A DNA stretch of 35,569 nucleotides, taken from assembly GCA_964487555.1 (NCBI GenBank), contig CAZART010000050.1:1-35569 (forward strand), in the 5' to 3' direction. Shown here in pieces: positions 1-8,017 of this stretch (the stretch's first letter is position 1; each line of letters opens with the position of its first letter). The DNA is from CAZART01 sp964487555 (GTDB lineage: Bacteria > Bacteroidota > Rhodothermia > Rhodothermales > VXPQ01). The notes under the pieces are model-generated. The model ran no database searches, was not told where the DNA came from, and was given only the letters and a program-made list of their open reading frames with translations. Position numbers and translations under genes: made by a program.

Positions 1-3000
1 TAGCGCAGCGTCCAATCCCATTCGCCGTCTGCGAACTTATAGACCGGCGCCACGCGCAAGGCCACATCAAACGAATGCGCGAAGCGCAGCTGCACGCCGA
101 ACCCCGCCCCCGCCACGGAAAGCCGGCCCGTCGACCCGCCGAGACCCTGCATCGACTCCGCGAATCCGTATGCGAATACCGCCTTCACGAAAATCGGAAT
201 CAAAAACAAACCGTCGTCAACGTACCAAAGCGGCTGCGTGATCTCGACTCCGTACGTAGCAAACGTCCCCTCGCCCAGAAACGCATCCGCCGTCTCATAG
301 CCGCGCGGGAAGAACGATCCGAGGTCGACCACGCCGCCGCGGTTCTGCGCCAGTATTCGCCCGTTCAGCTGCACTCCGGTATTCGTTTCTTGCAATAACG
401 GAATATGCAGCCGGCCTTCCGCCCGCAGCCACCGGGCCCCGCCGGCCCGCTCCGCCCAGAGATCCAGCTTCGACGTCGCCGCCAAAAAGAGCCCGCTGTT
501 CGGCACGAGATCGCGTCTGTTCTGCTGACCGCGGTACACGAGTTGCGCCGACGGATTCACCGTCAATCGGCCGCTCGCCTCCCGCAACGTCTCGTTCTCA
601 CGGCCGAAAAGCCGCTCCTGCCGGTACTCCGCCCGTAGCGACACGTGCCCGTGCGTCTGAAAAACGTTCGACTGCAGCACCACCGGCGTCTGCACACCCG
701 CACCGACCCCGCGCTCCTCCCGTCCCACCCGCACCGTATCCGCCCGGCCATCCGCGTCCCGCAATAAGACCGATACGGTCGACGGCGACCGAAACACGTC
801 CACCGACGGCCGCGCCGTCCAGCGCCCCGACTGCATCGCCACCCGTCCCCAAAACGTCTCGTGCTGATAATACCCGCTCGTGTGCGCCGTCCAGACCTTC
901 AGCGGATCCGTCCACTCAATCCCCGCACCACCCCCAAATCCAAGGCTGACGTCCTCCCGATCCTCCGCCTCCCGCTGATACACCAGAAACGGATACAACA
1001 CCCGCGGCCTGACCCGCGACAATGCCTTGTACGGTTTTGGGGAGAACGGTGCTGCGACCCGCCGCTCCTCCGCAGATGCGCCCCCATCCGTGCTGACGGT
1101 GACCGCGGCGGCCAACCCATTGGCGGCCTGCACGAACGGCTCCGCCCGCCGATCCGGCCGAAACCGGATCCGCACGAGTTCATACCGCTCGTGCCGGTAG
1201 TTCACATACGCCAGCCACTCCCCATCCGGCGACACGCTGGGCTCGATCGCCCCGAACGCAACGTTCGTCAACCGCGTGATACGCCCCGACGCGACCTCGT
1301 ACGCGTAGATATTCGCCACGCCTCCGGGATCCGCCGAGAACACGACATGCCGCGCGTCCGGTGACCACGCCGCATCAAATACGGACGCTTCTGCCGGCAC
1401 GACCCAGGGGCGCACGTCAACGAGCCTCCCGTCCCGTAACACCGCCTCGTAGATCCCCTGCCGCCCCTCGCGGTTCGCAACCAACACGACCCGCTCCCCG
1501 TCCGGCGACACCTCAATCGCCACCAATTCCGTCCTCTCCAGCCCCCCGACACGACGACCGCTTACGGTCCTCCATTCGTTAAACTGCGTCACATTCCCCA
1601 ACACCCACACGTCTTCCCCTTCCCCTTCNNNNNNNNNNNNNNNNNNNNNNNNNNNNNNNNNNNNNNNNNNNNNNNNNNNNNNNNNNNNNNNNNNNNNNNN
1701 NNNNNNNNNNNNNNNNNNNNNNNNNNNNATTCGTTAAACTGCGTCACATTCCCCAACACCCACACGTCTTCCCCTTCCCCTTCGACCGCCCCATACGCTC
1801 TCCCGCCGCGAGTAAGCCGCGTCGCCTCCCCGCTCGCGACATCCAGCCGAAACACCTCGGCGGTAGCCTTCGCCGGCGTAAGCACCGCCGGTACATACCG
1901 CGAGAACAGCAGGCTCGATCGATCGGCGGAGAGGCTGAAATGAAAGTCCTCCGTTATCGCCTCGTGCGCGATGACCTCGCGCGCACCGGTGGCGGTGTCG
2001 ATCCGGTAGAACCCGGGCCGCAGATCGTACCCGCTCGCATACGCTACGAGCGTTTCGCCGTCCAGCCACCGCGGACCTCTGAATTCGGCTCCCGCCGCAG
2101 AGACAATCGTCTCGGCCTGCGTGATCTCCCCCAGATCCGCAAGGAATTCCCGTGCCTCCGCCACGTAATGCCGCCGGATCCGCCGCCCTAGCACGTGCGG
2201 CATCATCCCCGTGCCGTGCCAGAGTGCCGGCGCGTAGCCGAGCAGCGGAAATCGGTAGTAGAAGTTGCGCGTTCGGTGGAAGAATTCGATGCCCCGGGTG
2301 TCGGCGAGGTATTCAAACAGGTGCCCGCCACCGTGGTAGTACCGATCGAACGGCTGCGTGTAGGCCGGCGGCTCCAGCATCTGCGCAAGGCTCCACGGCT
2401 TGCCCGACAGCATGGCCGCCCGAAATTCCATCTCGAAGAGGGAGTAATTCAGACGCCCCGCACCCGGATGCAGCCTGCTCTCCAGCCATACCGCGACACC
2501 CTCATTCATCCCCCGCGGCCCGGAAAGATTGAGCGATCGTGCCAGGTCAGGCCCGATCTGCCGCAGGATCCACCCTATTCCGAGCCCGCTCCCCGACTCC
2601 GCATGCGCCGCATGCGCTAATTCATGCGGCCCCACGGTCTCAAACCAGCTCGGAAACCGTGGCGACAGCGCCTTTCCGCGCAGATTCACCGCCTCGATCT
2701 CCTGCCGAAACGGCCATGGCGACACGAACCCGTTCGCCCGGTCGGTATAGTGATTCAGGATCACCGGAACGTGGAGCGATTTTCTCAGACCGATCGCCGT
2801 ATGCACGTGGGGATACACGCGCTCCAGCATGTCGGCCGTCTCGCGCGCCTCGTCGAAGAGTCCGTACTGATAGATAAGCTGAAAATGCGGCGTCTGAAAT
2901 CGATAGTAGCTGACGCCCGCCGGCCGGTGAATGACCGAATAGAGCTGCGCCTTGACGCCCTGCAGCCATAGCGGCGACGCGAGGAGCAACAGGAGAACCG

Positions 3001-3043
3001 CCGCCCACCGATGCGCCATCCATCGCCTTGATGCGCTCATCAT
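1..3043 (-). CDS. Exported metallopeptidase-TolB propeller-barrel protein, 3' end outside window, split by assembly gap
   Basis: Reading from 3043 the protein begins with a signal peptide (hydrophobic run followed by GVKA-Q). A gluzincin-type metallopeptidase domain follows, with HELAH near residue 140 and a downstream NEGVAVWLES that supplies the usual third zinc ligand (peptidase-MA-like). Next come WD40/TolB-like propeller strands with repeated SPDG motifs, then a long region rich in alternating aromatic/polar strands (for example QLRFAHSF) that looks like an outer-membrane beta-barrel. The C-terminus is cut by the window edge. The frame is broken by 100 N; when the 55-bp duplication flanking the N run is collapsed, the frame continues without a stop to position 1, giving more than 960 residues. 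ATG codons at 3043, 3040 and 3019 are possible starts; 3019 has an AAGG upstream. Domain calls are by motif, and substrate is unknown. A longer reading from 3250 would overlap the tRNA and is not credible. Confidence 0.8.
1574..1783. other. Assembly gap (100 N) flanked by an exact 55-bp duplication
   Basis: Positions 1629-1728 are exactly 100 N. The 55 bases before the gap (1574-1628) are identical to the 55 bases after it (1729-1783). This is what a scaffolder leaves when two contigs end in the same k-mer overlap and a fixed-size gap is inserted. Removing 155 bp (N run plus one copy) restores one open frame through the minus-strand gene, so the gap probably contains no missing sequence. Confidence 0.93.
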
Positions 3044-3080
3044 TCCGAACGTGCGTCTAAATAGAAAACGCCCAAAAACG

Positions 3081-3113
3081 AAAAAAGGCCGCGGCATCTT
3101 CATCCGCGACCTT
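3081..3113 (-). terminator. Intrinsic terminator of the tRNA-Ser transcript
   Basis: On the minus strand a 10-bp stem (3104-3113 pairing with 3085-3094, one G-T pair) with a 9-nt loop is followed directly by a run of six T and a further T-rich stretch. It lies about 70 bp downstream of the tRNA-Ser 3' end and just upstream of the start of the metallopeptidase gene, so it would insulate the two. Confidence 0.85.
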
Positions 3114-3183
3114 GCCGCGACGCTTGCCGCCGCGTTCATATGTGTTATAGCGGGAGCTCGTGACGGCGCGCCGTCAACAAGTA

Positions 3184-3272
3184 TGGCGGAGGGGGAGGGA
3201 TTCGAACCCCCGGTGCCCATAAGGCACAACGGTTTTCGAGACCGCCCCATTCGACCGCTCTGGCACCCCTCC
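3184..3272 (-). tRNA. tRNA-Ser (anticodon CGA)
   Basis: The minus strand gives a complete serine tRNA: acceptor arms GGAGGGG and CCCCTCC, discriminator G, encoded CCA at 3184-3186, anticodon loop containing CTCGAAA (anticodon CGA, reading UCG), a long variable arm typical of tRNA-Ser, and a T-arm with GGTTCGAATCC. An intrinsic terminator follows at 3081-3113. Confidence 0.96.
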
Positions 3273-3324
3273 GTTGCTCAGAATCGCCGAGATTTGCTCC
3301 CGTCCCGTTTCGTCACCTCTGTTG

Positions 3325-3348
3325 CAGGTGGCCTAACAGGTGGCCTAA
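3325..3348. repeat. 12-bp perfect tandem duplication upstream of tRNA-Ser
   Basis: CAGGTGGCCTAA occurs twice with no spacer, about 50 bp upstream of the tRNA-Ser 5' end (tRNA on minus). It may overlap the tRNA promoter region or be a scar. No integrase gene or second attachment copy was seen in the window. Confidence 0.7.
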
Positions 3349-3554
3349 TCCGGCGTCAAGTGCTGCGGATCAACAAGGTAGACGAGGCGGCTGTTCCGGT
3401 GCAAGGGAGGGTTTATGCGATCTTCGTCAAGGTGCGCGCTTGACTCGAACGCGTTCATGACGGCGAGCACGAGTAGCAGCCGGAGATCCAAGAGTCGTAC
3501 TCGCCTTTCACGTAAAGCGTAATTTTATGGAGGAGCGACCGGGGCCTTAACGAC

Positions 3555-3884
3555 ATGCCGGATATCGAAAACATTGCGTCAGCTTCTGCACCGAATCACA
3601 AACCTGTCGCGAGCTACGAGGTGGATCTGAATCCACGGCCCAATGTCATTGAATTAATTATCCTCTTGGCTGCACGTCACGCGGAGAAGGACGGGACTCA
3701 GGACGTCTACGTGGACAACCGTCTCGCCGCCGAGAACGTAGGTGCGGGCATGGGCGCCGCTGCGCCCGAGTTCTCGCTGAGTACCATCTCTCCGGAGGTA
3801 CACATTGTGCCGCGGGCGGCCAACTCGAAGACGCCGTGCTGTCTGAGCATCCTCAATACGGATGTCTGGTCAAATCCGCCGTGA
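3555..3884 (+). pseudogene. Orphan DUF4397 fragment, relic of the DUF11/DUF4397 surface protein family
   Basis: A 109-codon open frame whose middle (DVYVDNRLAAENVGAG, then SPEVHIVP) matches the DUF4397 section of the two large proteins further right (DVYVDSLLLAENLAPG, then SPYVHVVP). It has no signal peptide, no DUF11 repeats, no sorting domain, and stops after about 45 residues of similarity. The first 55 residues align only loosely with the segment before DUF4397 in the paralogs. It is most simply a decayed piece of a third paralog; a small expressed protein is possible but has no export signal. An AGGAG-like stretch (3530s) lies upstream of the ATG. Confidence 0.7.
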
Positions 3885-4055
3885 AGCCGCCTGATCGCCT
3901 TCGCGACGCGGTGCGAACACCAACCGTCTAGGCAGCCTATTCACATCGCTCAAGAACACCGGCCGGCCAAAACGTCGAAAATTGTCTAGTTTGTCACACT
4001 CCTTAATTAAATTCGCATGAGCATATATCGCGACTTCCTGCTTTGAGGCTGAAGC

Positions 4056-7000
4056 TTGACGAACGGCGCGGTGCGAAATAACGCCACGATTTTGGCCCTG
4101 TCGACGGTATGTGCCGTGCTGCTATGGGGGAGTATCGCCCGCATGGTCGTAGCTCAACAGCCGTCGCAGTTTCAGCGCGTGGAAGGATTGCCGCATCACA
4201 CCGTGCTCGCAATAACTCAGGACCGCGACGGATTTATCTGGTTGGGCACCGCCGACGGGCTGGTCCGCTACGACGGCTACGAATTCGTCGTATACCGCCA
4301 CGATCCGACGGATTCGAGCTCTCTCTCACACAGTTCTGTCACGGCACTATTAGAGAGTGAAGACGGACGCCTCTGGGTAGGCACCGAGGGCGGCCTCGAC
4401 CACCTCGACGGCATGACCGGGCGTTTCGTAGAGCATGCGATAACCCCGCCGGGACGGATTCTCGGCGTGCAGGCTCTCTTCGAGGACGATCGCGGTAGGC
4501 TCTGGGCGGGACTTGCCTGCGGCGTCGTTCGGTACGAACCGGACGTCGGCCGTGCGACCTCCTACGGCTGTGAAGCGCGAGCCGAAGCCGGCCAGGCCTT
4601 CTACATGCATCAGCGGGGACCGGACGGCAGCTTCTGGGCCGGGTCATCCCAGCAGGCGACGGTCCAGGGCCTCTACAGGTTCGATCCGAGGAGCGGAGTC
4701 TTCCAGCGATTTCCGCTACCGGCGTCGTGGTGGCCGGAACGGGCAGTGAGCGTCGCCGTCGGTCCGTCCGGACGGATCTGGACGGGAACGCCCTACCAAG
4801 CCGTAGGCTGGTTCGATCCCACAAAAAAACGTTTCGAGAGGCTGCCTTTCGAAGGCGGTGAGGTCTGGTTTGAAGATCGGCAGGGCCGATTATGGATGGA
4901 GATCGACGGAGGCCTTGCGCGCTATGATCCTGCAATGGACCAGGCTATCCGATTCGTGCTCGATCGCGGAGATCCCGGCGCGCTGACGCGCGACGTTCGA
5001 GCAGTCTTCGAGGACCGCGCCGGAACGGTCTGGGCCGGCACGTTAGGCGGGCTCTTCCGCTATAATCGTGGGAGACGGTTCCGGCACATAAGCCGGGATC
5101 CCGACGACCCGAACTCCCTCAGCAGCAATACGGTGATGTCGCTCCACGAGGATGTCGACGGCACGCTATGGGTCGGCACCTTCGGAGGCGGACTGGACCG
5201 GATCGGGGCGGACGGCACGGTGACGCATTTCCGCCGCCGTGACAACGATCCTGGCGGCCTGTGTGATGACAATGTGTGGACCCTGCACCGGGATTTTCGA
5301 GGCGATCTCTGGGTCGGCACCGATGCCGGACTGTGTCGCTACGATCCGCAGCACGACCGATTCGTGTCGCGGCCTCTCCCTGCCGATCTTCCGTATGTAA
5401 ACACGATCGCCGAGGATCGGCACGGCCGTCTTTGGATCGGCGGCGAGCGACTCTACCTGCTACATCGAGACCGCGATCGAATTGAACAGTTCGCACCGCA
5501 CGATACGAACTTTCGCAATGTTCAAGCCGTGCATCCCGCCGCAGGCGAGGTAGTATGGCTCGGCACGGAATTCAGTGGACTGTGGCGCTTAGATGGGAAG
5601 TCGGGCCGTTTCAAAAACTTCCCCATCGCGGGACGGGAGAACGGCTTGCTCGGAAAGGCGGTTCGGGTCGTCCATCCGGCCGCCGACGGGAAGAGCCTCT
5701 GGCTCGGCACCGACATGGGCCTCGTTCGTTTCGATCTGAAATCCGAGTCCTTCAAACACTATCTCGAACGCGAGGGCCTACCCGGCTCAAGCGTCTTTGG
5801 AATTCTGGAAGATGAGAAGGGCCGGCTGTGGATCAGCACGAACCAGGGGCTCGTCCGTTTCGATCCGCGATCAGAATCAATGCGTACGTACACCTCCGCC
5901 GACGGTACGGGCAATACGGAGTACAACCGCCGTGCCGCCGTGGCCGGCCCGACGGGTTCGTTCTTTTTCGGCGGCCTTGAAGGAATCACCTCATTTCATC
6001 CCGGCGCCGTCGACCTCGAACCGGCAGCGCCGGTCGTTATCACGCACGTGCAGAAAGCAGGCCGTTCCGGCGCCGTCGAGCTCCAGCCGGCGCGCGTCAT
6101 GCACGAAGGACTCGTCCTGCAGCCGCATGAGCAGGCATTCGCGATCGAATTTGCCGCCCTCAGCTTCACCCATCCCCTACAGAATCGCTATGCCTACCGG
6201 CTGGAGGGGTTCGACGACGACTGGGTAGATGCGGATGCGCATCGTTATGCCCGGTATGTCGGCGTTCCTCCCGGTCGTTACACCTTTCGCGTCCGAAGCG
6301 CGCGCGGCGGAGTGTGGAACGACGAAGGAGTCTCCGTGGCGGTAGTGATTCGGCCGGCGTTCTGGCAGACGGGATGGTTCTTGCTAATAATTGTAGCGCT
6401 GGCCCTCGCCGTGCTATATGCGGGATATCGTTACCGCATCGCGCACCTGCTTCGAGAGGAAAGGCTGCGACTCCGCATCGCCTCTGACCTCCATGACGAC
6501 ATCGGCTCGAAGCTCAGCAGCATTGCCTTAATGACAGACATGGTTACGCGGCGCTCGACGCTCGACGAGCAGGCGCGCCGTCGCCTGGCCGACGTCGCCG
6601 GCACGGCCCGCCGAATGGCCGACGACCTGCGGGACATCGTCTGGATGATCAACCCACGACACGATCGGCTCGAGGATTTGGTCGCCAAGATGCAGCACCT
6701 GGCCACGACGATGCTCGATGGAACCGCCTGCACGTTTCAATGCCCACCTGATGTTTTTACGGAAACCCTCGACATGGAGCAGCGCCGTCATCTGTTTCTG
6801 GTTTATAAGGAAATCTTGAACAACATCGCCCGGCACGCACAGGCCTCGCAGGTCGCTATCACGGTAGAGCAACACGACGGTACGTTCGTCTTGAAGGTGC
6901 ACGATGACGGCGTTGGCTTCGATCCCCAAGCGGAGCACCTGGGCACTGGGCTGGAGAGTGTGCATGCGCGTGCTCTTGCCCTCGGTGGTCATCTCGCGGT

Positions 7001-7082
7001 GGAAAGCCTGCCCGGCGCGGGCACCACCGTCCGCCTCACCGTCAAAATGGCGGAATCGCGGGATGGACTTCTCGAGCACTAA
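4056..7082 (+). CDS. Propeller-type sensor histidine kinase (Reg_prop, Y_Y_Y, HisKA_3, HATPase)
   Basis: Inner-membrane sensor kinase of 1008 residues. After an N-terminal hydrophobic signal/anchor (about residues 10-33) come 14 propeller blades carrying variants of G-x-[IL]-W-x-GT followed by GL-x-R-[YF]-D, consistent with two seven-bladed periplasmic propellers. A Y_Y_Y domain (about 705-770) precedes a transmembrane helix (about 774-795). The cytoplasmic part has a HisKA_3 H-box DLHDDIGSKL with phospho-acceptor His813, an N-box EILNNIARHA near 919-928 and a G-box DDGVGFD at 950-956. There is no receiver or DNA-binding domain, so it is a classical (not hybrid) kinase; the receiver is the next gene. 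Start TTG 4056 has GAGG 7 bases upstream; GTG 4071 is an alternative. Family members in Bacteroidota often sense polysaccharides, but here the neighbours are DUF11/DUF4397 proteins, so the ligand is unknown. Confidence 0.93.
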   Translation: MTNGAVRNNATILALSTVCAVLLWGSIARMVVAQQPSQFQRVEGLPHHTVLAITQDRDGFIWLGTADGLVRYDGYEFVVYRHDPTDSSSLSHSSVTALLESEDGRLWVGTEGGLDHLDGMTGRFVEHAITPPGRILGVQALFEDDRGRLWAGLACGVVRYEPDVGRATSYGCEARAEAGQAFYMHQRGPDGSFWAGSSQQATVQGLYRFDPRSGVFQRFPLPASWWPERAVSVAVGPSGRIWTGTPYQAVGWFDPTKKRFERLPFEGGEVWFEDRQGRLWMEIDGGLARYDPAMDQAIRFVLDRGDPGALTRDVRAVFEDRAGTVWAGTLGGLFRYNRGRRFRHISRDPDDPNSLSSNTVMSLHEDVDGTLWVGTFGGGLDRIGADGTVTHFRRRDNDPGGLCDDNVWTLHRDFRGDLWVGTDAGLCRYDPQHDRFVSRPLPADLPYVNTIAEDRHGRLWIGGERLYLLHRDRDRIEQFAPHDTNFRNVQAVHPAAGEVVWLGTEFSGLWRLDGKSGRFKNFPIAGRENGLLGKAVRVVHPAADGKSLWLGTDMGLVRFDLKSESFKHYLEREGLPGSSVFGILEDEKGRLWISTNQGLVRFDPRSESMRTYTSADGTGNTEYNRRAAVAGPTGSFFFGGLEGITSFHPGAVDLEPAAPVVITHVQKAGRSGAVELQPARVMHEGLVLQPHEQAFAIEFAALSFTHPLQNRYAYRLEGFDDDWVDADAHRYARYVGVPPGRYTFRVRSARGGVWNDEGVSVAVVIRPAFWQTGWFLLIIVALALAVLYAGYRYRIAHLLREERLRLRIASDLHDDIGSKLSSIALMTDMVTRRSTLDEQARRRLADVAGTARRMADDLRDIVWMINPRHDRLEDLVAKMQHLATTMLDGTACTFQCPPDVFTETLDMEQRRHLFLVYKEILNNIARHAQASQVAITVEQHDGTFVLKVHDDGVGFDPQAEHLGTGLESVHARALALGGHLAVESLPGAGTTVRLTVKMAESRDGLLEH

Positions 7083-7242
7083 CCTTGATTTTTGATTCCG
7101 GTAGTTTCCCGCTTATGCATTGATAACAGAAAAGGCATACGCCATGAACCGTTGAAGCCGCAGCGCGCGCAGAGAATACCCCGCTTCTGCGACCTCGGCG
7201 TGCTCTGCGGTGATCATCAACGTTCGGCATTCGCCCCTCGCA

Positions 7243-7887
7243 ATGTCCACGTCGCCGATCTACGTCTGGCTCATCGAAGACGACCCACTCTATCGGGACG
7301 TCCTGGTAACGCTCCTGGCCGACGCCGACGGGCTCCGCGTGACGGCGACTTTCGCTACGTGCGAGGAGGCGCTGGTGGCGCTGCAGCACGGCGATGCGCC
7401 GGAGGTCATCCTGACCGACATCGGCCTGCCGGGCATGAATGGCACGGAGGGCGCCCGGCGGCTCAAACAACTTTCGCCCGCCTCGCAGATCATTATGCTC
7501 ACCATCCACGAGGACGAGGACAAGATCTTCGACGCGCTCTGCGCCGGTGCGTCCGGCTACCTGCTCAAAAACGCTCCCTCCGAGCGTATACTCCGGGCCG
7601 TACACGAAGTGCGTAGCGGTGGCGTACCCTTCACAGCGCCTATTGCCCGCAAGGTACTGCATCTCTTCCGCGAAGCCGTCGTGCCGAAGCAGGACTACGG
7701 CCTGACCGAGCGCGAGAAGGAAGTCTTACAGCGTACCGCCGAGGGGCATACGCAGCGGCAGATCGCCGAGGACCTCTTCCTCAGCCCCCACACCGTAGAC
7801 ACGCACCTTCGCAACATCTACGCGAAGCTGCACGTCCGCAACGGCCTGGCCGCCGTCTCGAAGGCTGTGCGCGAGCGCCTCATTTGA
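7243..7887 (+). CDS. NarL/FixJ-family response regulator (receiver + LuxR HTH)
   Basis: A 214-residue two-domain regulator and the expected phosphorylation partner of the kinase ending 160 bp upstream. The receiver domain shows the acidic pair E12-D13-D14, phospho-acceptor Asp59 in LTDIGLPGMNG and the conserved Lys109 in YLLKNAPS. The LuxR/GerE DNA-binding domain begins at LTEREKEVLQ (about 154) and includes SPHTVDTHLRNIYAKL. A GTG at 7210 would add 11 residues, but the ATG at 7243 puts the first strand (IYVWLIEDD) at the normal distance from the start. The kinase-regulator pair is inferred from order, orientation and family match (HisKA_3 kinases pair with NarL-type regulators). The two following genes share an upstream element that may be its target. 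Confidence 0.94.
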   Translation: MSTSPIYVWLIEDDPLYRDVLVTLLADADGLRVTATFATCEEALVALQHGDAPEVILTDIGLPGMNGTEGARRLKQLSPASQIIMLTIHEDEDKIFDALCAGASGYLLKNAPSERILRAVHEVRSGGVPFTAPIARKVLHLFREAVVPKQDYGLTEREKEVLQRTAEGHTQRQIAEDLFLSPHTVDTHLRNIYAKLHVRNGLAAVSKAVRERLI

Positions 7888-7914
7888 TGGCTTGCAGCCG
7901 TTTGGGGCACAAAA

Positions 7915-7959
7915 TGGCGGAATTCCGCGATAACGCCAGCGTGTCGTGCCAGCTATCCT
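7915..7959 (+). promoter_or_regulatory. Candidate operator/promoter module upstream of first DUF11 protein
   Basis: A 23-bp block (7915-7937) with ends GGCG and CGCC separated by 14 bases is followed 14 bases later by GCTATCCT (7952-7959). The same block (20 of 23 bases identical) and the same 14-base spacing to GCTACCTT occur upstream of the neighbouring paralog at 10703-10747. TATCCT could serve as a -10 element, placing the block over the -35 region. The gene start has GAGG six bases upstream, as in the paralog. Function is inferred from conservation only. Confidence 0.5.
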
Positions 7960-8017
7960 GTTGGAAAGCGTATCCCGCGCCGCCGAGGTCCGCCGCAATT
8001 AGCCGACGAGGTCCTCC

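Noticed and set aside
3162..3175. 14-bp perfect palindrome GACGGCGCGCCGTC
   Set aside because: Lies between the tRNA 3' end and its terminator without a partner copy; short GC palindromes are expected by chance at this composition.
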